Shown here piece after piece: positions 24,341 through 38,845 of a stretch of DNA of 64,000 nucleotides. The position numbers and the translations under genes are program-made. Each line of letters begins with the position of its first letter. The stretch's first letter is position 1. Origin of the DNA: Ecdyonurus torrentis (lineage: Eukaryota > Arthropoda > Insecta > Ephemeroptera > Heptageniidae); contig OX439132.1 of assembly GCA_949318235.1 (NCBI GenBank), positions 1,999,636-2,063,635 of the forward strand, given 5' to 3'. The notes below the pieces were generated by a model. It ran no database searches. It had not been told where the DNA came from and saw only the letters and a list, made by a program, of their open reading frames with translations.

Positions 24341-26931
24341 GCATCGCATAATACACACATCTATGTTTGTGAGCAAGCAGTGAGGGTCCCCACCGATCTT
24401 GAAATCTCGTTTTTTTTCATGGCACAATGTTTTTGTATTTTACATAATGCTTTCATATGTTTTTAATATAGTAAAAAGTGAAAATTTTGAGATTAAACGA
24501 TCGGTAAAAAAAAGCTTCACATAATACACACACGTTTGTTTGTAACAAAGCTGTAGGCGTCCGAACCTATTAGGAAATCTCGTTTAATTCCCTGTCTTGA
24601 TGTTAACGTATTTTACATAAGCCTTTTATGTGTTTGTTTGACCGTATTTTAGAGAAAATATTATGTTAAAGGAATCTGTAAAATACAACACAAGATATAC
24701 ACACACCTATGTTTGTGTGTGGGTAGTTCAAATCCCAATCTATGTTGAAAATTAGTTTTGAATCCTAGCGCGATGTTTTTGTATTTTTCATAAGCCATAA
24801 TTATGTATTTAAGATAATATTAAGTAAAAATATTATGTTTAAAGAATATTTAAAATAGGAATTGCATAATACACACATCTATGTTTGTGAGCAAGCAGTG
24901 AGGGTCCCCACCGATCTTGAAATCTTGTTTTATTTCATGGCGCAATGTTTTTGTATTTTACTTAATGCATTCATATGTTTTTTAGATCGTAAAAAGTGAA
25001 AATTTTGTGATTAAACGATCGGTAAAAACAAGCTTCACATAATACACACACGTATATTTGTAAGAAAGCTGTAGGCGTTCGAACCTATTAGGAAATCTTG
25101 TTTAATTCCCTGTCTTGATGTTTATGTATTTTACATAAGCCTTTTATGTGTTTGTTTGACCGTATTTTAGAGAAAATATTATGTTAAAGGAATCTGTAAA
25201 ATATAACACAAGATATACACACACCTATGTTTGTGTGTGGGTAGTACAAATCCCAATCTATGTTGAAAATTAGTTTTGAATCCTAGCGCGATGTTTTTGT
25301 ATTTTTCATAAGCCATAATTATGTATTTAAGATAATATTAAGTAAAAATATTATGTTTAAAGAATATTTAAAATAGGCATTGCATAATACACACATCTAT
25401 GTTTGTGAGCAAACAGTGAGGGTCCTTACCGATCTTGAAATCTTGTTTTATTTCATGGCGCAATGTTTTTGTATTTTACATAATGCATTCATATGTTTTT
25501 AAGATAGTAAAAAGTGAAAATTTTGGGATTAAACTATTGAAAAAAAAAAAAACTTCACTTAATACACACACGTATGTTTGTAAGAAAGCTGTAGGCGTCC
25601 GAACCTATTAGGAAATCTCGTTTAATTCCCTGTCTTGATGTTTATGTATTTTACATAAGCCTTTTATGTGTTTGTTTGACCGTATTTTAGAGAAAATATT
25701 ATGTTAAAGGAATCTGTAAAATATAACACAAGATATACACACACCTATGTTTGTGTGTGGGTAGTACAAATCCCAATCTATGTTGAAAATTAGTTTTGAA
25801 TCCTAGCGCGATGTTTTTGTATTTTTTATAAGCCATAATTATGTATTTAGCTAATATTAAGTAAAAATATTATGTTTAAAGAATATTCAAAATAGGCATC
25901 GCATAATACACACATCTATGTTTGTGAGCAAGCAGTGAGGGTCCCCACCGATCATGAAATCTTGTTTTATTTCATGGCGCAATGTTTTTGTATTTTACAT
26001 AATGCATTCAATTTTTTTTAGATAGTAAAAAGTGAAAATGTTGTGATTAAACGAACGGTAAAAAAAAGCTTCACATAATACACACACGTATGTTTGTAAC
26101 AAAGCTGTAGGCGTTCGAACCTATTAGGAAATCGCGTTTAATTCCCTGTCTTGATGTTTATGTATTTTACATAAGCCTTCTATGTGTTTGTTTGACCGTA
26201 TTTTAGAGAAAATATTATGTTAAAGGAATCTGTAAAATATAACACAAGATATACACACACCTATGTTTGTGTGTGAGTAGTACAAATCCCAATCTATGTT
26301 GAAAATTAGTTTTGAATCCTAGCGCGATGTTTTTGTATTTTTTATAAGCCATAATTATGTATTTAAGCTAATATTAAGTAAAAATATTATGTTTAAAGAA
26401 TAGGTAAAAATAGGCATCGCATAATACACACATCTATGTTTGTGAGCAAGCAGTGAGGGTCCCCACCGATCTTGAAATCTTGTTTTATTTCATGGCGCAA
26501 TGTTTTTGTATTTTACTTAATGCATTCATATGTTTTTTAGATCGTAAAAAGTGATAATTTTGTGATTAAACGATCGGTAAAAACAAGCTTCACATAATAC
26601 ACACACGTATGTTTGTAAGAAAGCTGTAGGCGTCCGAACCTATAAGGAAATCTCGTTTAATTCCCTGTCTTGATGTTTATGTATTTTACATAAGCCTTTT
26701 ATGTGTTTGTTTGACCGTACTTTAGAGAAAATATTATGTTAAAGGAATCTGTAAAATATAACACAAGATATACACACACCTATGTTTGTGTGTGGGTAGT
26801 ACAAATCCCAATCTATGTTGAAAATTAGTTTTGAATTCTAGCGCGATGTTTTTGTATTTTTCATAAGCCATAATTATGTATTTAAGATAATATTAAGTAA
26901 AAATATTATGTTTAAAGAATATTTAAAATAG
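24341..26931. repeat. Five-trimer block, copy 2 of the 2.6-kb duplication (partner 9322-11911)
   Basis: Starts are 24341, 24859, 25377, 25896 and 26414. Its markers match copy 1: CGTATATTTG at 25051, GCGTTCGAAC near 25076, AAACTATTG with a 13-A run (12 in copy 1), ATTTAGCTAAT near 25845, GATCATGAAATC near 25950, and AAAGTGATAATTTTG in the last unit. Differences include GTAGTTCAAATCC, a C-to-T change giving GCGTTCGAAC in unit 25896, and an E1-type B and C in unit 26414. Confidence 0.87.
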
Positions 26932-29003
26932 GAATTGCATAATACACACATCTATGTTTGTGAGCAAGCAGTGAGGGTCCCCACCGATCTTGAAATCTTG
27001 TTTTATTTCATGGCGCAATGTTTTTGTATTTTACTTAATGCATTCATATGTTTTTTAGATCGTAAAAAGTGAAAATTTTGTGATTAAACGATCGGTAAAA
27101 ACAAGCTTCACATAATACACACACGTATGTTTGTAAGAAAGCTGTAGGCGTCCGAACCTATTAGGAAATCTCGTTTAATTCCCTGTCTTGATGTTTATGT
27201 ATTTTACATAAGCCTTTTATGTGTTTGTTTGACCGTATTTTAGAGAAAATATTATGTTAAAGGAATCTGTAAAATATAACACAAGATATACACACACCTA
27301 TGTTTGTGTGTGGGTAGTACAAATCCCAATCTATGTTGAAAATTAGTTTTGAATCCTAGCGCGATGTTTTTGTATTTTTCATAAGCCATAATTATGTATT
27401 TAAGATAATATTAAGTAAAAATATTATGTTTAAAGAATAGGTAAAAATAGGCATCGCATAATACACACATCTATGTTTGTGAGCAAGCAGTGAGGGTCCC
27501 CACCGATCTTGAAATCTCGTTTTTTTTCATGGCACAATGTTTTTGTATTTTACATAATGCTTTCATATGTTTTTAATATAGTAAAAAGTGAAAATTTTGA
27601 GATTAAACGATCGGTAAAAAAAAGCTTCACATAATACACACGTTTGTTTGTAACAAAGCTGTAGGCGTCCGAACCTATTAGGAAATCTCGTTTAATTCCC
27701 TGTCTTGATGTTAACGTATTTTACATAAGCCTTTTATGTGTTTGTTTGACCGTATTTTAGAGAAAATATTATGTTAAAGGAATCTGTAAAATATTACACA
27801 AGATATACACACACCTATGTTTGTGTGTGGGTAGTACAAATCCCAATCTATGTTGAAAATTAGTTTTGAATCCTAGCGCGATGTTTTTGTATTTTTCATA
27901 AGCCATAATTATGTATTTAAGATAATATTAAGTAAAAATATTATGTTTAAAGAATATTTAAAATAGGCATTGCATAATACACACATCTATGTTTGTGAGC
28001 AAACAGTGAGGGTCCTTACCGATCTTGAAATCTTGTTTTATTTCATGGCGCAATGTTTTTGTATTTTACTTAATGCATTCATATGTTTTTTAAATCGTAA
28101 AAAGTAAAAATTTTGTGATTAAACGATCGGTAAAAACAAGCTTCACATAATACACACACGTATGTTTGTAAGAAAGCTGTAGGCGTCCGAACCTATTAGG
28201 AAATCTCGTTTAATTCCCTGTCTTGATGTTTATGTATTTTACATAAGCAATTTATGTGTTTTTTTGACCGTAATTTAGAGAAAATATTATGTTAAAGGAA
28301 TCTGTAAAATATAACACAAGATATACACACACCTATGTTTGTGTGTGGGTAGTACAAATCCCAATCTATGTTGAAAATTAGTTTTGAATCCTAGCGCGAT
28401 GTTTTTGTATTTTTCATAAGCCATAATTATGTATTTAAGATAATATTAAGTAAAAATATTATGTTTAAAGAATATTTAAAATAGGAATTGCATAATACAC
28501 ACATCTATGTTTGTGAGCAAGCAGTGAGGGTCCCCACCGATCTTGAAATCTTGTTTTATTTCATGGCGCAATGTTTTTGTATTTTACTTAATGCATTCAT
28601 ATGTTTTTTAGATCGTAAAAAGTGAAAATTTTGTGATTAAACGATCGGTAAAAACAAGCTTCACATAATACACACACGTATGTTTGTAAGAAAGCTGTAG
28701 GCGTCCGAACCTATTAGGAAATCTCGTTTAATTCCCTGTCTTGATGTTTATGTATTTTACATAAGCCTTTTATGTGTTTGTTTGACCGTATTTTAGAGAA
28801 AATATTATGTTAAAGGAATCTGTAAAATATAACACAAGATATACACACACCTATGTTTGTGTGTGGGTAGTACAAATCCCAATCTATGTTGAAAATTAGT
28901 TTTGAATCCTAGCGCGATGTTTTTGTATTTTTCATAAGCCATAATTATGTATTTAAGATAATATTAAGTAAAAATATTATGTTTAAAGAATAGGTAAAAA
29001 TAG
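26932..29003. repeat. Four trimers E2-T-K-E2
   Basis: Starts are 26932, 27451, 27967 and 28485. T and K are canonical, and E1 is absent between K (27967) and E2 (28485). Total length is one higher-order repeat (2072 bp), but the phase is rotated because the block starts at E2. Confidence 0.86.
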
Positions 29004-31075
29004 GCATCGCATAATACACACATCTATGTTTGTGAGCAAGCAGTGAGGGTCCCCACCGATCTTGAAATCTCGTTTTTTTTCATGGCACAATGTTTTTGTA
29101 TTTTACATAATGCTTTCATATGTTTTTAATATAGTAAAAAGTGAAAATTTTGAGATTAAACGATCGATAAAAAAAAAGCTTCACATAATACACACGTTTG
29201 TTTGTAACAAAGCTGTAGGCGTCCGAACCTATTAGGAAATCTCGTTTAATTCCCTGTCTTGATGTTAACGTATTTTACATAAGCCTTTTATGTGTTTGTT
29301 TGACCGTATTTTAGAGAAAATATTATGTTAAAGGAATCTGTAAAATATTACACAAGATATACACACACCTATGTTTGTGTGTGGGTAGTACAAATCCCAA
29401 TCTATGTTGAAAATTAGTTTTGAATCCTAGCGCGATGTTTTTGTATTTTTCATAAGCCATAATTATGTATTTAAGATAATATTAAGTAAAAATATTATGT
29501 TTAAAGAATATTTAAAATAGGCATTGCATAATACACACATCTATGTTTGTGAGCAAACAGTGAGGGTCCTTACCGATCTTGAAATCTTGTTTTATTTCAT
29601 GGCGCAATGTTTTTGTATTTTACTTAATGCATTCATATGTTTTTTAAATCGTAAAAAGTAAAAATTTTGTGATTAAACGATCGGTAAAAACAAGCTTCAC
29701 ATAATACACACACGTATGTTTGTAAGAAAGCTGTAGGCGTCCGAACCTATTAGGAAATCTCGTTTAATTCCCTGTCTTGATGTTTATGTATTTTACATAA
29801 GCAATTTATGTGTTTTTTTGACCGTAATTTAGAGAAAATATTATGTTAAAGGAATCTGTAAAATATAACACAAGATATACACACACCTATGTTTGTGTGT
29901 GGGTAGTACAAATCCCAATCTATGTTGAAAATTAGTTTTGAATCCTAGCGCGATGTTTTTGTATTTTTCATAAGCCATAATTATGTATTTAAGATAATAT
30001 TAAGTAAAAATATTATGTTTAAAGAATATTTAAAATAGGAATTGCATAATACACACATCTATGTTTGTGAGCAAGCAGTGAGGGTCCCCACCGATCTTGA
30101 AATCTTGTTTTATTTCATGGCGCAATGTTTTTGTATTTTACTTAATGCATTCATATGTTTTTTAGATCGTAAAAAGTGAAAATTTTGTGATTAAACGATC
30201 GGTAAAAAAAAGCTTCACATAATACACACACGTATGTTTGTAAGAAAGCTGTAGGCGTCCGAACCTATAAGGAAATCTCGTTTAATTCCCTGTCTTGATG
30301 TTTATGTATTTTACATAAGCCTTTTATGTGTTTGTTTGACCGTACTTTAGAGAAAATATTATGTTAAAGGAATCTGTAAAATATAACACAAGATATACAC
30401 ACACCTATGTTTGTGTGTGGGTAGTACAAATCCCAATCTATGTTGAAAATTAGTTTTGAATTCTAGCGCGATGTTTTTGTATTTTTCATAAGCCATAATT
30501 ATGTATTTAAGATAATATTAAGTAAAAATATTATGTTTAAAGAATATTTAAAATAGGAATTGCATAATACACACATCTATGTTTGTGAGCAAGCAGTGAG
30601 GGTCCCCACCGATCTTGAAATCTTGTTTTATTTCATGGCGCAATGTTTTTGTATTTTACTTAATGCATTCATATGTTTTTTAGATCGTAAAAAGTGAAAA
30701 TTTTGTGATTAAACGATCGGTAAAAACAAGCTTCACATAATACACACACGTATGTTTGTAAGAAAGCTGTAGGCGTCCGAACCTATTAGGAAATCTCGTT
30801 TAATTCCCTGTCTTGATGTTTATGTATTTTACATAAGCCTTTTATGTGTTTGTTTGACCGTATTTTAGAGAAAATATTATGTTAAAGGAATCTGTAAAAT
30901 ATAACACAAGATATACACACACCTATGTTTGTGTGTGGGTAGTACAAATCCCAATCTATGTTGAAAATTAGTTTTGAATCCTAGCGCGATGTTTTTGTAT
31001 TTTTCATAAGCCATAATTATGTATTTAAGATAATATTAAGTAAAAATATTATGTTTAAAGAATAGGTAAAAATAG
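29004..31075. repeat. Canonical higher-order repeat T-K-E1-E2
   Basis: Starts are 29004, 29521, 30039 and 30557. Unit 29004 is 517 bp, with ATCGATAAAAAAAAAGC replacing the usual ATCGGTAAAAAAAAGC near 29163. K, E1 and E2 show all class markers. Confidence 0.88.
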
Positions 31076-33146
31076 GCATCGCATAATACACACATCTATG
31101 TTTGTGAGCAAGCAGTGAGGGTCCCCACCGATCTTGAAATCTCGTTTTTTTTCATGGCACAATGTTTTTGTATTTTACATAATGCTTTCATATGTTTTTA
31201 ATATAGTAAAAAGTAAAAATTTTGAGATTAAACGATCGGTAAAAAAAAGCTTCACATAATACACACGTTTGTTTGTAACAAAGCTGTAGGCGTCCGAACC
31301 TATTAGGAAATCTCGTTTAATTCCCTGTCTTGATGTTAACGTATTTTACATAAGCCTTTTATATGTTTGTTTGACCGTATTTTAGAGAAAATATTATGTT
31401 AAAGGAATCTGTAAAATATTACACAAGATATACACACACCTATGTTTGTGTGTGGGTAGTACAAATCCCAATCTATGTTGAAAATTAGTTTTGAATCCTA
31501 GCGCGATGTTTTTGTATTTTTCATAAGCCATAATTATGTATTTAAGATAATATTAAGTAAAAATATTATGTTTAAAGAATATTTAAAATAGGCATTGCAT
31601 AATACACACATCTATGTTTGTGAGCAAACAGTGAGGGTCCTTACCGATCTTGAAATCTTGTTTTATTTCATGGCGCAATGTTTTTGTATTTTACTTAATG
31701 CATTCATATGTTTTTAAGATAGTAAAAAGTGAAAATTTTGGGATTAAACGATCGGTAAAAACAAGCTTCACATAATACACACACGTATGTTTGTAAGAAA
31801 GCTGTAGGCGTCCGAACCTATTAGGAAATCTCGTTTAATTCCCTGTCTTGATGTTTATGTATTTTACATAAGCAATTTATGTGTTTTTTTGACCGTAATT
31901 TAGAGAAAATATTATGTTAAAGGAATCTGTAAAATATAACACAAGATATACACACACCTATGTTTGTGTGTGGGTAGTACAAATCCCAATCTATGTTGAA
32001 AATTAGTTTTGAATCCTAGCGCGATGTTTTTGTATTTTTCATAAGCCATAATTATGTATTTAAGATAATATTAAGTAAAAATATTATGTTTAAAGAATAT
32101 TTAAAATAGGAATTGCATAATACACACATCTATGTTTGTGAGCAAGCAGTGAGGGTCCCCACCGATCTTGAAATCTTGTTTTATTTCATGGCGCAATGTT
32201 TTTGTATTTTACTTAATGCATTCATATGTTTTTTAAATCGTAAAAAGTGAAAATTTTGTGATTAAACGATCGGTAAAAACAAGCTTCACATAATACACAC
32301 ACGTATGTTTGTAAGAAAGCTGTAGGCGTCCGAACCTATAAGGAAATCTCGTTTAATTCCCTGTCTTGATGTTTATGTATTTTACATAAGCCTTTTATGT
32401 GTTTGTTTGACCGTACTTTAGAGAAAATATTATGTTAAAGGAATCTGTAAAATATAACACAAGATATACACACACCTATGTTTGTGTGTGGGTAGTACAA
32501 ATCCCAATCTATGTTGAAAATTAGTTTTGAATTCTAGCGCGATGTTTTTGTATTTTTCATAAGCCATAATTATGTATTTAAGATAATATTAAGTAAAAAT
32601 ATTATGTTTAAAGAATATTTAAAATAGGAATTGCATAATACACACATCTATGTTTGTGAGCAAGCAGTGAGGGTCCCCACCGCTCTTGAAATCTTGTTTT
32701 ATTTCATGGCGCAATGTTTTTGTAATTTACTTAATGCATTCATATGTTTTTTAAATCGTAAAAAGTGAAAATTTTGTGATTAAACGATCGGTAAAAACAA
32801 GCTTCACATAATACACACACGTATGTTTGTAAGAAAGCTGTAGGCGTCCGAACCTATTAGGAAATCTCGTTTAATTCCCTGTCTTGATGTTTATGTATTT
32901 TACATAAGCCTTTTATGTGTTTGTTTGACCGTATTTTAGAGAAAATATTATGTTAAAGGAATCTGTAAAATATAACACAAGATATACACACACCTATGTT
33001 TGTGTGTGGGTAGTACAAATCCCAATCTATGTTGAAAATTAGTTTTGAATCCTAGCGCGATGTTTTTGTATTTTTCATAAGCCATAATTATGTATTTAAG
33101 ATAATATTAAGTAAAAATATTATGTTTAAAGAATAGGTAAAAATAG
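31076..33146. repeat. Canonical higher-order repeat T-K-E1-E2
   Basis: Starts are 31076, 31592, 32110 and 32628. T has AAAGTAAAAATTTTGAG (also in units 15539, 18125 and 36257) and TTTTATATGTTTG. E2 has TTGTAATTTACTTAA and CCGCTCTTG. Confidence 0.88.
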
Positions 33147-34185
33147 GCATCGCATAATACACACATCTATGTTTGTGAGCAAGCAGTGAGGGTCCCCACC
33201 GATCTTGAAATCTTGTTTTATTTCATGGCGCAATGTTTTTGTATTTTACTTAATGCATTCATATGTTTTTTAGATCGTAAAAAGTGATAATTTTGTGATT
33301 AAACGATCGGTAAAAACAAGCTTCACATAATACACACACGTATGTTTGTAAGAAAGCTGTAGGCGTCCGAACCTATTAGGAAATCTCGTTTAATATCCTG
33401 TCTTGATGTTTATGTATTTTTTATAAGCAATTTATTTGTTTTTTTGACCGTAATTTAGAGAAAATATTATGTTAAAGGAATCTGTAAAATATAACACAAG
33501 ATATACACACACCTATGTTTGTGTGTGGGTAGTACAAATCCCAATCTATGTTGAAAATTAGTTTTGAATTCTAGCGCGATGTTTTTGTATTTTTCATAAG
33601 CCATAATTATGTATTTAAGATAATATTAAGTAAAAATATTATGTTTAAAGAATATTTAAAAAATAGGAATTGCATAATACACACATCTATGTTTGTGAGC
33701 AAGCAGTGAGGGTCCCCACCGATCTTGAAATCTTGTTTTATTTCATGGCGCAATGTTTTTGTATTTTACTTAATGCATTCATATGTTTTTTAGATCGTAA
33801 AAAGTGAAAATTTTGTGATTAAACGATCGGTAAAAACAAGCTTCACATAATACACACACGTATGTTTGTAAGAAAGCTGTAGGCGTCCGAACCTATTAGG
33901 AAATCTCGTTTAATTCCCTGTCTTGATGTTTATGTATTTTACATAAGCCTTTTATGTGTTTGTTTGACCGTATTTTAGAGAAAATATTATGTTAAAGGAA
34001 TCTGTAAAATATAACACAAGATATACACACACCTATGTTTGTGTGTGGGTAGTACAAATCCCAATCTATGTTGAAAATTAGTTTTGAATCCTAGCGCGAT
34101 GTTTTTGTATTTTTCATAAGCCATAATTATGTATTTAAGATAATATTAAGTAAAAATATTATGTTTAAAGAATAGGTAAAAATAG
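33147..34185. repeat. Two inserted trimers: D-class then E2
   Basis: Starts are 33147 and 33667. Unit 33147 has the D-class GTGATAAT, TTTAATATCCTG, an AAGCAATTTATTTG monomer B, GAATTC in C, and two extra A bases at its end (TTTAAAAAATAGG near 33660), giving 520 bp. It interrupts two canonical repeats. Confidence 0.85.
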
Positions 34186-36256
34186 GCATCGCATAATACA
34201 CACATCTATGTTTGTGAGCAAGCAGTGAGGGTCCTTACCGATCTTGAAATCTCGTTTTTTTTCATGGCACAATGTTTTTGTATTTTACATAATGCTTTCA
34301 TATGTTTTTAATATAGTAAAAAGTGAAAATTTTGAGATTAAACGATCGGTAAAAAAAAGCTTCACATAATACACACGTTTGTTTGTAACAAAGCTGTAGG
34401 CGTCCGAACCTATTAGGAAATCTCGTTTAATTCCCTGTCTTGATGTTAACGTATTTTACATAAGCCTTTTATGTGTTTGTTTGACCGTATTTTAGAGAAA
34501 ATATTATGTTAAAGGAATCTGTAAAATATTACACAAGATATACACACACCTATGTTTGTGTGTGGGTAGTACAAATCCCAATCTATGTTGAAAATTAGTT
34601 TTGAATCCTAGCGCGATGTTTTTGTATTTTTCATAAGCCATAATTATGTATTTAAGATAATATTAAGTAAAAATATTATGTTTAAAGAATATTTAAAATA
34701 GGCATTGCATAATACACACATCTATGTTTGTGAGCAAACAGTGAGGGTCCTTACCGATCTTGAAATCTTGTTTTATTTCATGGCGCAATGTTTTTGTATT
34801 TTACTTAATGCATTTATATGTTTTTTAAATCGTAAAAAGTAAAAATTTTGTGATTAAACGATCGGTAAAAACAAGCTTCACATAATACACACACGTATGT
34901 TTGTAAGAAAGCTGTAGGCGTCCGAACCTATTAGGAAATCTCGTTTAATTCCCTGTCTTGATGTTTATGTATTTTACATAAGCAATTTATGTGTTTTTTT
35001 GACCGTAATTTAGAGAAAATATTATGTTAAAGGAATCTGTAAAATATAACACAAGATATACACACACCTATGTTTGTGTGTGGGTAGTACAAATCCCAAT
35101 CTATGTTGAAAATTAGTTTTGAATCCTAGCGCGATGTTTTTGTATTTTTCATAAGCCATAATTATGTATTTAAGATAATATTAAGTAAAAATATTATGTT
35201 TAAAGAATATTTAAAATAGGAATTGCATAATACACACATCTATGTTTGTGAGCAAGCAGTGAGGGTCCCCACCGATCTTGAAATCTTGTTTTATTTCATG
35301 GCGCAATGTTTTTGTATTTTACTTAATGCGTTCATATGTTTTTTAGATCGTAAAAAGTGAAAATTTTGTGATTAAACGATCGGTAAAAAAAAGCTTCACA
35401 TAATACACACACGTATGTTTGTAAGAAAGCTGTAGGCGTCCGAACCTATAAGGAAATCTCGTTTAATTCCCTGTCTTGATGTTTATGTATTTTACATAAG
35501 CCTTTTATGTGTTTGTTTGACCGTACTTTAGAGAAAATATTATGTTAAAGGAATCTGTAAAATATAACACAAGATATACACACACCTATGTTTGTGTGTG
35601 GGTAGTACAAATCCCAATCTATGTTGAAAATTAGTTTTGAATTCTAGCGCGATGTTTTTGTATTTTTCATAAGCCATAATTATGTATTTAAGATAATATT
35701 AAGTAAAAATATTATGTTTAAAGAATATTTAAAATAGGAATTGCATAATACACACATCTATGTTTGTGAGCAAGCAGTGAGGGTCCCCACCGATCTTGAA
35801 ATCTTGTTTTATTTCATGGCGCAATGTTTTTGTATTTTACTTAATGCATTCATATGTTTTTTAGATCGTAAAAAGTGAAAATTTTGTGATTAAACGATCG
35901 GTAAAAACAAGCTTCACATAATACACACACGTATGTTTGTAAGAAAGCTGTAGGCGTCCGAACCTATTAGGAAATCTCGTTTAATTCCCTGTCTTGATGT
36001 TTATGTATTTTACATAAGCCTTTTATGTGTTTGTTTGACCGTATTTTAGAGAAAATATTATGTTAAAGGAATCTGTAAAATATAACACAAGATATACACA
36101 CACCTATGTTTGTGTGTGGGTAGTACAAATCCCAATCTATGTTGAAAATTAGTTTTGAATCCTAGCGCGATGTTTTTGTATTTTTCATAAGCCATAATTA
36201 TGTATTTAAGATAATATTAAGTAAAAATATTATGTTTAAAGAATAGGTAAAAATAG
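34186..36256. repeat. Canonical higher-order repeat T-K-E1-E2
   Basis: Starts are 34186, 34702, 35220 and 35738. The T unit has CCTTACC, otherwise a K-class marker, a possible short conversion. K has GCATTTATATG and E1 has ATGCGTTCATATG as private changes. Confidence 0.88.
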
Positions 36257-38845
36257 GCATCGCATAATACACACATCTATGTTTGTGAGCAAGCAGTGAG
36301 GGTCCCCACCGATCTTGAAATCTCGTTTTTTTTCATGGCACAATGTTTTTGTATTTTACATAATGCTTTCATATGTTTTTAATATAGTAAAAAGTAAAAA
36401 TTTTGAGATTAAACGATCGGTAAAAAAAAGCTTCACATAATACACACGTTTGTTTGTAACAAAGCTGTAGGCGTCCGAACCTATTAGGAAATCTCGTTTA
36501 ATTCCCTGTCTTGATGTTAACGTATTTTACATAAGCCTTTTATGTGTTTGTTTGACCGTATTTTAGAGAAAATATTATGTTAAAGGAATCTGTAAAATAT
36601 TACACAAGATATACACACACCTATGTTTGTGTGTGGGTAGTACAAATCCCAATCTATGTTGAAAATTAGTTTTGAATCCTAGCGCGATGTTTTTGTATTT
36701 TTCATAAGCCATAATTATGTATTTAAGATAATATTAAGTAAAAATATTATGTTTAAAGAATATTTAAAATAGGCATTGCATAATACACACATCTATGTTT
36801 GTGAGCAAACAGTGAGGGTCCTTACCGATCTTGAAATCTTGTTTTATTTCATGGCGCAATGTTTTTGTATTTTACATAATGCATTCATATGTTTTTAAGA
36901 TAGTAAAAAGTGAAAATTTTGGGATTAAACGATCGGTAAAAACAAGCTTCACATAATACACACACGTATGTTTGTAAGAAAGCTGTAGGCGTCCGAACCT
37001 ATTAGGAAATCGCGTTTAATTCCCTGTCTTGATGTTTATGTATTTTACATAAGCAATTTATGTGTTTTTTTGACCGTAATTTAGAGAAAATATTATGTTA
37101 AAGGAATCTGTAAAATATAACACAAGATATACACACACCTATGTTTGTGTGTGGGTAGTACAAATCCCAATCTATGTTGAAAATTAGTTTTGAATCCTAG
37201 CGCGATGTTTTTGTATTTTTCATAAGCCATAATTATGTATTTAAGATAATATTAAGTAAAAATATTATGTTTAAAGAATATTTAAAATAGGAATTGCATA
37301 ATACACACATCTATGTTTGTGAGCAAGCAGTGAGGGTCCCCACCGATCTTGAAATCTTGTTTTATTTCATGGCGCAATGTTTTTGTATTTTACTTAATGC
37401 ATTCATATGTTTTTTAGATCGTAAAAAGTGAAAATTTTGTGATTAAACGATCGGTAAAAAAAAGCTTCACATAATACACACACGTATGTTTGTAAGAAAG
37501 CTGTAGGCGTCCGAACCTATAAGGAAATCTCGTTTAATTCCCTGTCTTGATGTTTATGTATTTTACATAAGCCTTTTATGTGTTTGTTTGACCGTACTTT
37601 AGAGAAAATATTATGTTAAAGGAATCTGTAAAATATAACACAAGATATACACACACCTATGTTTGTGTGTGGGTAGTACAAATCCCAATCTATGTTGAAA
37701 ATTAGTTTTGAATTCTAGCGCGATGTTTTTGTATTTTTCATAAGCCATAATTATGTATTTAAGATAATAATAAGTAAAAATATTATGTTTAAAGAATATT
37801 TAAAATAGGAATTGCATAATACACACATCTATGTTTGTGAGCAAGCAGTGAGGGTCCCCACCGATCTTGAAATCTTGTTTTATTTCATGGCGCAATGTTT
37901 TTGTATTTTACTTAATGCATTCATATGTTTTTTAGATCGTAAAAAGTGAAAATTTTGTGATTAAACGATCGGTAAAAACAAGCTTCACATAATACACACA
38001 CGTATGTTTGTAAGAAAGCTGTAGGCGTCCGAACCTATAAGGAAATCTCGTTTAATTCCCTGTCTTGATGTTTATGTATTTTACATAAGCCTTTTATGTG
38101 TTTGTTTGACCGTACTTTAGAGAAAATATTATGTTAAAGGAATCTGTAAAATATAACACAAGATATACACACACCTATGTTTGTGTGTGGGTAGTACAAA
38201 TCCCAATCTATGTTGAAAATTAGTTTTGAATTCTAGCGCGATGTTTTTGTATTTTTCATAAGCCATAATTATGTATTTAAGATAATATTAAGTAAAAATA
38301 TTATGTTTAAAGAATATTTAAAATAGGAATTGCATAATACACACATCTATGTTTGTGAGCAAGCAGTGAGGGTCCCCACCGATCTTGAAATCTTGTTTTA
38401 TTTCATGGCGCAATGTTTTTGTAATTTACTTAATGCATTCATATGTTTTTTAAATCGTAAAAAGTGAAAATTTTGTGATTAAACGATCGGTAAAAACAAG
38501 CTTCACATAATACACACACGTATGTTTGTAAGAAAGCTGTAGGCGTCCGAACCTATTAGGAAATCTCGTTTAATTCCCTGTCTTGATGTTTATGTATTTT
38601 ACATAAGCCTTTTATGTGTTTGTTTGACCGTATTTTAGAGAAAATATTATGTTAAAGGAATCTGTAAAATATAACACAAGATATACACACACCTATGTTT
38701 GTGTGTGGGTAGTACAAATCCCAATCTATGTTGAAAATTAGTTTTGAATCCTAGCGCGATGTTTTTGTATTTTTCATAAGCCATAATTATGTATTTAAGA
38801 TAATATTAAGTAAAAATATTATGTTTAAAGAATAGGTAAAAATAG
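36257..38845. repeat. Expanded higher-order repeat T-K-E1-E1-E2
   Basis: Starts are 36257, 36773, 37291, 37809 and 38327. E1 is doubled, as at 12950-15538. K is the TTTTTAAGATAG subtype with AAATCGCG in B. The first E1 has AGATAATAATAAG near 37762. Confidence 0.86.
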
